Shown here in pieces: positions 54,161 to 61,879 of a stretch of 64,000 nt of DNA. The notes beneath the pieces are model-generated. The model ran no database searches. It saw only the letters and a program-made list of their open reading frames with translations, and was not told where the DNA came from. The stretch spans positions 310,001-374,000 of the forward strand of contig JADJWC010000002.1 in NCBI GenBank assembly GCA_016716565.1, read 5' to 3'. The DNA is from a bacterium (GTDB lineage Bacteria; Bacteroidota; Ignavibacteria; Ignavibacteriales; Ignavibacteriaceae). Position 1 is the stretch's first letter, and each line of letters starts with the position of its first letter. The translations under genes were made by a program, and so were the position numbers.

Positions 54161-54718
54161 TTATTCTCCTTTATCATTTAAAACGTAAATTCCACGTAAA
54201 TTCCGGTATTTCTGAGCAAAGTCCAGACCATAACCAATTACGAATTTATCAGGAATTTTGAAGCCAATATAATCAATTTTCACGTCAAATTTCAGGCTTC
54301 CGGGCTTCACTAGAAGTGAGACGACCTTCATGCTATTCGGGCTTTTTTCGGAAAAAAGTTCCTCGATATACTTGATTGAAAGTCCAGTATCAACAATATC
54401 TTCAACAATGATAATGTCCCGGTCATTCACTTCACAATTGAGCTCTTTGAGCAGCTTCACATTTCCGGATGAGATTTTTGCATCACCGTAACTCGAAAGC
54501 TTGAAGAAATCAATTTCGCAATCGATGTTCAGATATCTAATCAGATCGGACATAAAAAGAAATGAACCATTTAATACACCAATGAAGACAGGCAGAGTCG
54601 ATTTATAATCTGAAGAAATCTGTTCCGCAAGCTCTTTAATTCTGTTTTGAATCTGCATTTCGGTCAGAAGCGGGACAAACTCATCTTTGCCTATCACAAG
54701 TTTTTCAGGTGAAGTCAT
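54161..54718 (-). CDS. hpt: hypoxanthine phosphoribosyltransferase
   Basis: Purine salvage enzyme of 185 aa forming IMP or GMP from hypoxanthine or guanine. The PRPP-binding motif IIIVEDIVDTGLSIKYI is complete, and the flexible loop, KVVSLLVKP strand and the base-binding DFAQKYRNLRGIYVL segment near the C-terminus are present. It overlaps tilS by 4 bp, the conserved tilS-hpt-ftsH gene order of many bacteria. Confidence 0.95.
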   Translation of the reverse strand: MTSPEKLVIGKDEFVPLLTEMQIQNRIKELAEQISSDYKSTLPVFIGVLNGSFLFMSDLIRYLNIDCEIDFFKLSSYGDAKISSGNVKLLKELNCEVNDRDIIIVEDIVDTGLSIKYIEELFSEKSPNSMKVVSLLVKPGSLKFDVKIDYIGFKIPDKFVIGYGLDFAQKYRNLRGIYVLNDKGE

Positions 54719-56088
54719 TTTTTTGATAAAGTTAGTTTAAGAATCTTTTTTGTTTTCGGAGTTACCTTAAATCTCTCGTCAATGCGAAGACCAATTACCC
54801 AGACAATTTTTCCTAAGCTTGTTAAAACAAGATGATCTTTCTTTTCTGCGGATGATGTTTTTATATCTGAAAGAAAATCAGAAATTTTTTTTCTGCCTTT
54901 CATACCAAACGGCTGAAACTTATCACCGGCTTTCCATTTTCTAATTTCAAACTTTTCTTTCAATCCATCGCCGGAAATAAACTCAACTAATTTGTTGCTG
55001 GTGAACTTAATCATTTTCCTGTTTACTTCTTCAATTGAAATTATTTTTCCGTTAAGCTCAACTTCCTGTCCGATAGTCATAACAACTGGAGTATTTTTCT
55101 TCGTGATGAGTTTTCTTCCGATAACCAATTCATCTCTTTCCCTGAATGCAGATACTTTTTCTTTTAGATGGATTGATTTTCCGGTTTGCGACCTAATCAG
55201 ATTCAGAAGATCGTTTATGTTCTTTGAGGATAACTCAATATTGAAATTTTCTTCAATAACATATTTAAAGAAGATTCCAAGAAAACTTTTATCACGTTTT
55301 GAAATTGCCTTTAGATTAATTCGAAGATCTTCCTTAATATTCTTCACAGCAGTTTTGCTCAACCTTTTTACTTCATTATCAACGAACGCACTTATTTCAG
55401 AAATTATTTTAGATGTGCTGCTGACTTTCTGTTCAAGGTGAGGATTAATTTTTCTTTTCAGTTTTGGAATGATTTCGTTCCGTAGAAAATTTCTTTCATA
55501 TTCAGATTCAAGATTACTTTCATCCAGCCGGAAAGTAATTTTATTATGATGAAGATATTTTCTGATCTCATCTGCACTGATGCAAATAATCGGACGAATA
55601 ATATTTTCTCTTCTCAAAGGAATGCCGGACAATCCCTTTAATCCCGCACCTTTAAATAAATTCAGAAGTATAGTTTCAACCTTATCGCTTGCGTTGTGCG
55701 CAGTTGCAATTTTATTGCAGCCAAGTTTAACGGCAGCTTTTTGTAATTCCTGATAACGGATTTTTCTTGCAGCTTCCTCGATTGATAATTTCGATTGCTT
55801 TGCATTTGCTTTCACATCTTTTGAAACACTTACAAACGGTACATTATTTTTCGCACAAAAATCTTTGCTGAATTTCTCATCGGCGTCAGCGGATTTACCG
55901 CGAAGTTTATGATTCAAATGGAATGCAGCTAATTCAATTCGGAATCGTTTTTTAAATTTCAGTAGAAATGAGAGAAGGAAAACAGAATCTGCCCCACCGC
56001 TTAGAGCAACAAGAATTTTATCACCTGGTTCAATCAGATGATTTTCATCAATAAACCTGAGCGCTTTTTGTTCGATGGTTTTTGTCAT
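54715..56088 (-). CDS. tilS: tRNA(Ile)-lysidine synthase TilS
   Basis: Adds lysine to C34 of tRNA-Ile(CAU). The 457 aa protein has the PP-loop SGGADS (residues 30-35), AAFHLNHKLRG, the HNASDKVETILLNLFKGAGLKGLSGI block and the C-terminal TilS substrate-binding domain ending with GMKGRKKISDFLSDIKTS. Its stop overlaps the hpt start. A 200 bp gap with a repeat separates it from greA. Confidence 0.95.
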   Translation of the reverse strand: MTKTIEQKALRFIDENHLIEPGDKILVALSGGADSVFLLSFLLKFKKRFRIELAAFHLNHKLRGKSADADEKFSKDFCAKNNVPFVSVSKDVKANAKQSKLSIEEAARKIRYQELQKAAVKLGCNKIATAHNASDKVETILLNLFKGAGLKGLSGIPLRRENIIRPIICISADEIRKYLHHNKITFRLDESNLESEYERNFLRNEIIPKLKRKINPHLEQKVSSTSKIISEISAFVDNEVKRLSKTAVKNIKEDLRINLKAISKRDKSFLGIFFKYVIEENFNIELSSKNINDLLNLIRSQTGKSIHLKEKVSAFRERDELVIGRKLITKKNTPVVMTIGQEVELNGKIISIEEVNRKMIKFTSNKLVEFISGDGLKEKFEIRKWKAGDKFQPFGMKGRKKISDFLSDIKTSSAEKKDHLVLTSLGKIVWVIGLRIDERFKVTPKTKKILKLTLSKK

Positions 56089-56156
56089 TAATGTGGAAAT
56101 GAATTGAACTCACAATCTTATGTAAATAGAATTTTCAAAGATTTTTAATATTTACG

Positions 56157-56258
56157 TCATTCCAGCGATCCGGCAATTGCCGGAGAGTCCGGAATCTGAT
56201 TCGATATATTGTCAGATTCTGGGCAACCTGCCTGTCGGACAGGCAGGGAAAGAACGAC
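56157..56258. repeat. palindromic repeat element, copy C
   Basis: Begins GTCATTCCAG and ends AACGAC (degenerate GAATGAC). It contains the GGAATCTGATTC / CAGATTC core of copies A and B and a nested CCTGCCTGTCGGACAGGCAG palindrome. It lies in the greA-tilS gap, where no gene is seen. Confidence 0.7.
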
Positions 56259-56291
56259 AAAACACTTTTAACGATTAATAATCTTGAAAAT

Positions 56292-56768
56292 TCAACTTAT
56301 TTCTAAAATCTGATAATCAAGTATACCTGCAGGTGCCTGAATTTTAACTTTATCACCGGCTTTAGTGCCGAGCAAACCTTTTCCTACAGGCGAAGTGATG
56401 GAAATTTTTCCTTCCTGGAAATCCGCTTCTTCGGGAGAGACGAGCAGGTAATCAAATGTTTTTCCGTTCTTCAGGTTTTTGATTTTTACCCTGGACAGAA
56501 TGTGGACTTTTCCTTCTTCGAATTGTGAAGGATCAATTTCTCGCGCACGTGAAAGCATATCTTCCATCTTTGCAATCTTCAGCTCGAATAAACCTTGTTC
56601 TTCTTTTGCGGCATCGTATTCAGCATTTTCAGAAAGATCACCGTGGGCACGGGCTTCAGCAATTTTTTCAGCCATTGCTTTCCTGCCGTTGGTTTTCATT
56701 TCTTTTAATTCTTTTTCAATCTCGACAATTCTTTCCCGTGTGAGATATACAAAGTTTCCTTCTGCCAT
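56292..56768 (-). CDS. greA: transcription elongation factor GreA
   Basis: Rescues backtracked RNA polymerase by stimulating transcript cleavage. The 158 aa form starts MAEGNFVYLTRE. The N-terminal coiled coil carries the acidic tip in ENAEYDAAKEEQ, and the C-terminal FKBP-like domain has SPVGKGLLGTKAGDKVKI. An upstream frame from 56834 runs through the terminator hairpin of the previous gene and is rejected. Confidence 0.96.
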   Translation of the reverse strand: MAEGNFVYLTRERIVEIEKELKEMKTNGRKAMAEKIAEARAHGDLSENAEYDAAKEEQGLFELKIAKMEDMLSRAREIDPSQFEEGKVHILSRVKIKNLKNGKTFDYLLVSPEEADFQEGKISITSPVGKGLLGTKAGDKVKIQAPAGILDYQILEIS

Positions 56769-56787
56769 TTCTATCCTTTTGATTTGA

Positions 56788-56827
56788 TAAAAAAAATAGC
56801 CACCGTCCCGATTATTGAGACAGTGGC
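56788..56827 (-). terminator. intrinsic terminator between the M1 peptidase gene and greA
   Basis: Nine-pair stem GCCACTGTC / GACGGTGGC (one G-T pair; 56799-56827) with an 11 nt loop, followed on the minus strand by TATTTTTTTTATC. It ends the M1 peptidase transcript about 40 bp past its stop. Confidence 0.85.
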
Positions 56828-56869
56828 AGAACAAAATTAAGGATTTGATTTTATGAAATCAAGACACGA

Positions 56870-58825
56870 TTATTTTAATAGTATCATTTTCTTTGTGTCA
56901 GAAAAACTGCCGCTTTCGACTTTGTAAAAGTAAACGCCACTGTTCAGATTGCTTGCATCAAATTCTACTTTGTGCTTGCCAGCTTCAACCTGTCCGTTTA
57001 CAAGTGTTGCAACTTCATTCCCGAGAACATCGTAAACCTTCAGCATAACATTACCGGTCACAGGTAACTGATAACTGATCACCGTATTTGGATTGAAAGG
57101 ATTCGGATAATTCTGTTCAAGACTATAACTGAATGGCTGGTTTATATCTTCAACTTCAGTAATGATCGTATTGTTTTTCAGAATCCAGTTACCGGGATCA
57201 AATACAATTGACCCCGGATTTCCAACAACCTGGAATTGAAAATTCTGAGTCTGCGCATTGTTAAACAAAGTAACGGTTGTATCTCCGAGAGTAGTATTAA
57301 TCCTGATCTGCACAGGCATTGTAAAGAAAGAAGGATTTGAATTTACAGCCTGGTTAATATTCAGTGAAATATTATAAATATCACCGCTTACAAATGATTT
57401 ATTCCAGCCCACGGAATAAGTCGGTTCATTTTCACCATAAACCCATTCCTGGAAGAAATAATTTAAACTCTGACCATAAACACTTTCAGCAATTGCCTGG
57501 AAGTCTTCAGTTGTCGCAACACCATAAGATACTGACGGATCAGAACTATAAGCTCTCATAATATCAAAGAAAGTTGAATCACCGACGACACCTCTCAGCA
57601 TATGAAGAACGCAACCGCCTTTAGCGTAAGTTCTGTTCCCATCAAAAATTTCCCATTCATCTTCGATATTCTGAACCCATAAAGTTCCCTGAGCGTTTCT
57701 TGCTGCATTCATATCTCCGATAATTTGGGTATTGTATGCTGCCTTTCCGCTTTTTGCTTCGACATAAACTGCTTCGGAGTAAGTTGCAAAGCCTTCATTA
57801 AGCCAGATGTTATGCCAGTCAGCGCAGGTAATCATATCACCGTACCACTGGTGAGCAAGTTCGTGAGAAATAACTCCCGATCCCCAGAAACCCATTGAAG
57901 TACAGGTTTGATGTTCCATTGCCCCGCCCCATTGAAATTCTGCGTGTCCATATTTTTCCTGGATGAAAGGATACTCACCATACCGCTGAGCAAATACTTC
58001 TATCATCTCGTCGGTTTCATCTACAAATGGTTTTACGTAATTAAAATTTTCAGGATAGATAAAATTCGTTATTACCATCGAATCTGATTGTCCGTAATGG
58101 TAGTAAGTATCGTACTGTGTATAGTTTGTGATTGCGAGAGAAATCAGGTAGTTGGCAATCGTGTAATGATTTTTCCAGTGATATGTGTGAGTGCCGTTTC
58201 CATTGTTCACAATACTCTCAAGCGAACCATTGGAAACAGGAACTAAGTTATCAGCAACTGTAATCCAAACATCTGATGAATCGGCTTTGTCGCCGGGAGT
58301 ATCTTTCTGCGGCCACCAGTACGGACCGCTGTAAGATTCACTTAAAGATCCTATTACAGGTGTGCCTTGATGTGTTCCAAAGAAGAATCCGCCGAAACCA
58401 GTACCGTCGGGAACACCGCGATAATATACTTTCAGAGTAAAGGGTTCTCCCTGAGTATAAGTATGATCTAATGTAATATTAATTTTATTATTAGAATGTG
58501 TGTATTGTGCAGTAGTATTGTTTAATAATACCGAATCAACAATAAGAAAGCTTCTCAGATCGAGGAAGCAGTTGTTGAGTGAAGATGTATCCGACTTTAC
58601 ACCAATAGTTACATTTCCAGAAATATAGTTTGGGTTGTAGGTTACCTTTAAGTCCAGTCCGTAGTAAGTGACATCAATTTTGGTATCGCCCGGATACATA
58701 ACTTTTGCCATTTGAATTGATCGTGAGTGTCTTTCCCTTTCGCTTTTAATCCAGGGTCTGTAATTTTCCTGAGCGATAAGAAGAGAAGATAACAAAAGAA
58801 CAACAGTGAAGATTTGTTTGAACAT
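56870..58825 (-). CDS. secreted M1-family metallopeptidase with type IX secretion tail
   Basis: Exported aminopeptidase-like protein of 651 aa: a signal peptide (about 1-18, ending LLIAQ), the M1 N-terminal beta domain, and a catalytic domain with HELAHQWYGD (HExxH at 321-325) and NEGFATYSEA providing the third zinc ligand. The GGAMEHQT motif replaces the usual GAMEN with an extra-long loop. The C-terminus is a Por secretion tail (NYPNPFNPNT, VYDVLGNEV, GVYFYKVESG, KKMILLK), so it leaves the cell through type IX secretion. The ATG at 58825 gives a clean signal peptide. Confidence 0.92.
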   Translation of the reverse strand: MFKQIFTVVLLLSSLLIAQENYRPWIKSERERHSRSIQMAKVMYPGDTKIDVTYYGLDLKVTYNPNYISGNVTIGVKSDTSSLNNCFLDLRSFLIVDSVLLNNTTAQYTHSNNKINITLDHTYTQGEPFTLKVYYRGVPDGTGFGGFFFGTHQGTPVIGSLSESYSGPYWWPQKDTPGDKADSSDVWITVADNLVPVSNGSLESIVNNGNGTHTYHWKNHYTIANYLISLAITNYTQYDTYYHYGQSDSMVITNFIYPENFNYVKPFVDETDEMIEVFAQRYGEYPFIQEKYGHAEFQWGGAMEHQTCTSMGFWGSGVISHELAHQWYGDMITCADWHNIWLNEGFATYSEAVYVEAKSGKAAYNTQIIGDMNAARNAQGTLWVQNIEDEWEIFDGNRTYAKGGCVLHMLRGVVGDSTFFDIMRAYSSDPSVSYGVATTEDFQAIAESVYGQSLNYFFQEWVYGENEPTYSVGWNKSFVSGDIYNISLNINQAVNSNPSFFTMPVQIRINTTLGDTTVTLFNNAQTQNFQFQVVGNPGSIVFDPGNWILKNNTIITEVEDINQPFSYSLEQNYPNPFNPNTVISYQLPVTGNVMLKVYDVLGNEVATLVNGQVEAGKHKVEFDASNLNSGVYFYKVESGSFSDTKKMILLK

Positions 58826-58960
58826 TTTATTCCCGCTTTTTAAAAATAATTGTGAAGCCAAAAATAAGTGATAATCAGTCAATTCAAACACCGATTCTTT
58901 ACCGAATGTCAGAAGTTGACGATTACCATCGAAGGAAGAGGCTTTCGCAATAATTTCGTT

Positions 58961-59040
58961 GTCATTCCGTGCTTGACACGGAATCCAGGAAAAACTTTGG
59001 TATTGGATTCCGGTTCTTCGCTTCGCTTGACCGGAATGAC
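58961..59040. repeat. palindromic repeat element, copy E
   Basis: Begins GTCATTC and ends GAATGAC with an ATTCCGTG-CACGGAAT hairpin and a second GGATTCCGG...CCGGAATGAC stem. Same architecture as copy D; intergenic. Confidence 0.8.
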
Positions 59041-59122
59041 ATACAGTATTTATTATAATTTACCGTTTAAAGACTATGACTTTTTAAATTATAATAAACC
59101 TGGCAATAATTAAGCTTGCTAA

Positions 59123-59151
59123 TTGACAAACAAATTTGCGCTAGGTATTTT
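59123..59151 (+). promoter_or_regulatory. sigma-70 promoter of the M12B-like peptidase gene
   Basis: Perfect TTGACA (-35), a 17 bp spacer and TATTTT (-10), the same pattern and spacing as the nos operon promoter. An AGGAGA ribosome-binding site precedes the ATG at 59197. Confidence 0.6.
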
Positions 59152-59196
59152 GCCAACAGTTTAATTCAAATTATAATTTATTAATCAGGAGAATCA

Positions 59197-61773
59197 ATGC
59201 GATTAAAACTTTCCGTCAAAAGCCTTTCATATTTTTTGATAAGCATATTTATGATTTCCACAACTGCAGTAAATGCTCAGCAGAGCTTTTCCGAATTGTG
59301 GGATGATATTTCTGAAACAGGATTAGTTACGAATGGAACACGATATATTATTCCGGAATCATACAGAACACTTGAACTTGATTTGCAGAGTCTATTAGCT
59401 GCTCTGGCTCAAGTTCCACAAGAGAGTTCAACAAGTGTAAGTAACTCAGGATTTTTGCTAAGCTTACCATTGCCCGATAATTCATTCGCAACTTTCAGAG
59501 TTGTTGAATCGCCTGTCATGGAAGAAGAGCTTGCAGTTAAATATCCGCAGATAAAAACTTTTCTTGGACAAGGAACTGGTAAAGATTCTGATGCACGGGT
59601 TCGTTTTGATATCACACCGGCAGGATTTCACGCAATAATTTTTTCTACTGAAGGCACAGTTTATATAGATCCATATTCACTTGGAGAAACACGTTATTAC
59701 ATTTCTTATTATAAGAAAAATCATATCCCAACAGAAGAAAGATTAAGTCTTGAATGCACACTTTTAGGAGCTGATTCAGAATTTGGTGATCATATCAGAC
59801 AATTAGTTGCAGAAAATCCTTTTGTAATGACTGGTCCCCAATTGAGAACTTACCGGACTGCAATTGCAACTACAGGTGAATATACAATTTTTCACGGCGG
59901 TACCGTTCCACAGGGATTGGCTGCTGTTGTTACTGCTCTAAATCGTGTTACAGGAGTTTATGAAAATGATTTTGCTGTAAGAATGATACTCATTGCAAAT
60001 AACGATCTTATCATTTACACAAATCCTACTACTGATCCATATACCAATAATGATGGATTTGCAATGCTCTCTCAAAATCAAACCAATCTCGATGCAGTTA
60101 TTGGAAGTGCAAATTATGATATTGGACACGTGTTCAGTACCGGCGGTGGTGGTGTTGCTTATTTAGGTGTTGTATGTGCAGGAGGATTTAAAGCAAGAGG
60201 AGTAACCGGTTTACCGCAGCCAATCGGAGATCCGTTTTACATAGATTACGTTGCTCACGAAATGGGACATCAGTACGGTGGAAACCATTCATTCAACGGA
60301 AGCGCAGGAGCGTGCAGCGGTGGAAACAGAAATGCTTCGACAGCTTATGAACCGGGAAGCGGAAGTACAATTATGGCTTATGCAGGAATCTGTTCACCGC
60401 AAAATCTTCAGAACAACAGTGATGATTATTTTCATAATATTAATTTTGTGGAGATTGTGAACTATACAACAGTTGGAAACGGAAATTTCTGTCCGGTCAT
60501 AACCAATACAGGAAACGGTGAACCAACCGTTACAGTTCCTGCTGGAGGATTTACAATTCCAATCAGCACCCCGTTTATGCTGACAGGTTCAGCAATAGAT
60601 CCAGATGGTGATCCACTAACTTATTGCTGGGAAGAATTTGATCTCGGACCTGCAGGACATCCGAATTCACCTTCAGGCAATGCACCGATATTCAGATCTT
60701 TCGACCCGGTTGATGTTCCTTACAGATATTTCCCGAAACTTTCAAACATATTAAGTAATACACAGACTATCGGAGAAATTCTACCAACGTATACTCGCAC
60801 GCTGACTTTCAGATTAACCGTTCGTGATAACCGAGCTGGTGGTGGTGGAGTAAATTATGCTCAGATGCAGGCGATAAATGTTACAAATACAGCTGGACCT
60901 TTCCTTGTCACACAGCCAAACACAAATGTTAACTGGCTTGGTAATACAGTGAACACTGTAACCTGGGATGTTGCTAATACTAGCGTTGCGCCTGTTAATG
61001 TAACTCAAGTAAATATCTTGCTTTCAACTGACGGCGGAAATAATTTTACTGAAGTTCTCGCAGCAAATACTGCAAACGATGGCTCAGAGGATATTTTCCT
61101 TCCGAATATTCCGACAACACAGGCAAGAATAAAAGTAGAAGCCGTTGGCAACGTTTTCTTTGATCTTTCAAATACAAATTTTACGATTGAAGATTTTATT
61201 CCGGTTGAACTGACTGCATTCTTTGCGTTGAATACTCAGAATGGAATACTTCTTAAATGGACAACTGCCACAGAAAACAACAACTCAGGATTTTCTATTG
61301 AGCGAAGCACAGATAAAATTAATTTCCATGAAGTTGTTTTTGTAAACGGAAAAGGAACAACAACAGAAGTCAACGATTATGAATATGTTGATAATATCAA
61401 TATAGCAGGAACATATTATTACAGGTTGAAGCAAGTTGATTTTGATGGCTCGTTCACTTATTCAAATATAGTTGAAGCTGAAGTTGAAGGACCGCAGGTG
61501 TTCAATCTTTCGCAGAACTATCCAAATCCATTCAATCCATCTACGATGATCAAGTTCTCACTGCCGGTTGATTCCCGTGTGGCAATTGAATTGTTCAACA
61601 CATTGGGTGAAAAAGTTGACGAGCTGACAAACAGAGACTATAGTATCGGAAATCACGAAATAAACTTTGATGCATCTGATCTTTCGAACGGAATTTATTA
61701 TTACACAATCAGCGCTAATGGTGTTGATGGCAGTTCGTTCGTTTCAACGAAGAAGATGGTTTTAATCAAGTAA
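59197..61773 (+). CDS. secreted M12B-like (reprolysin) metallopeptidase with type IX secretion tail
   Basis: Protein of 858 aa: a signal peptide (about 1-28, ending VNAQ), a propeptide region, and a reprolysin-type catalytic domain with the long zinc motif HEMGHQYGGNH (354-364) and a following MAYAGIC methionine-turn. A beta-sandwich region (about 430-660) is followed by a Por secretion tail (NYPNPFNPST, LFNTLGEKV, GIYYYTISANG, KKMVLIK). It should be exported by type IX secretion and attached or released outside. It is divergent from the M1 peptidase gene and has its own promoter. Confidence 0.93.
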   Translation: MRLKLSVKSLSYFLISIFMISTTAVNAQQSFSELWDDISETGLVTNGTRYIIPESYRTLELDLQSLLAALAQVPQESSTSVSNSGFLLSLPLPDNSFATFRVVESPVMEEELAVKYPQIKTFLGQGTGKDSDARVRFDITPAGFHAIIFSTEGTVYIDPYSLGETRYYISYYKKNHIPTEERLSLECTLLGADSEFGDHIRQLVAENPFVMTGPQLRTYRTAIATTGEYTIFHGGTVPQGLAAVVTALNRVTGVYENDFAVRMILIANNDLIIYTNPTTDPYTNNDGFAMLSQNQTNLDAVIGSANYDIGHVFSTGGGGVAYLGVVCAGGFKARGVTGLPQPIGDPFYIDYVAHEMGHQYGGNHSFNGSAGACSGGNRNASTAYEPGSGSTIMAYAGICSPQNLQNNSDDYFHNINFVEIVNYTTVGNGNFCPVITNTGNGEPTVTVPAGGFTIPISTPFMLTGSAIDPDGDPLTYCWEEFDLGPAGHPNSPSGNAPIFRSFDPVDVPYRYFPKLSNILSNTQTIGEILPTYTRTLTFRLTVRDNRAGGGGVNYAQMQAINVTNTAGPFLVTQPNTNVNWLGNTVNTVTWDVANTSVAPVNVTQVNILLSTDGGNNFTEVLAANTANDGSEDIFLPNIPTTQARIKVEAVGNVFFDLSNTNFTIEDFIPVELTAFFALNTQNGILLKWTTATENNNSGFSIERSTDKINFHEVVFVNGKGTTTEVNDYEYVDNINIAGTYYYRLKQVDFDGSFTYSNIVEAEVEGPQVFNLSQNYPNPFNPSTMIKFSLPVDSRVAIELFNTLGEKVDELTNRDYSIGNHEINFDASDLSNGIYYYTISANGVDGSSFVSTKKMVLIK

Positions 61774-61779
61774 GAAAAC

Positions 61780-61829
61780 CTCACCCTGTTTCCCTCTCCT
61801 TGCTAAGGAGAGGGACTAAGGGAGAGGTC
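61780..61829. repeat. CTCACCCT/CCCTCTCC palindromic repeat
   Basis: CTCACCCT followed by a perfect 10 bp stem CCCTCTCCTT / AAGGAGAGGG (61792-61814, loop GCT) and GGGAGAGG. It lies between the convergent ends of the M12B-like and AddB-like genes and is the same family as the copy in nosD. Confidence 0.7.
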
Positions 61830-61879
61830 AGTAGAAGCGAGTTAATCACTTACCTTTTTATTTCCTTCAATATTTTAAC

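Larger units (their letters stand above)
58826..59196. other. divergent intergenic region with repeat and promoter
   Basis: Holds repeat copy E (58961-59040), a strong promoter for the M12B-like gene (59123-59151) and no supported gene. The M1 peptidase promoter should also lie here, but no clear -35/-10 pair was seen for it. Confidence 0.6.

Noticed and set aside
56769..56834. N-terminal extension of GreA
   Set aside because: Runs through the terminator hairpin of the preceding gene; GreA homologues start at the chosen methionine.
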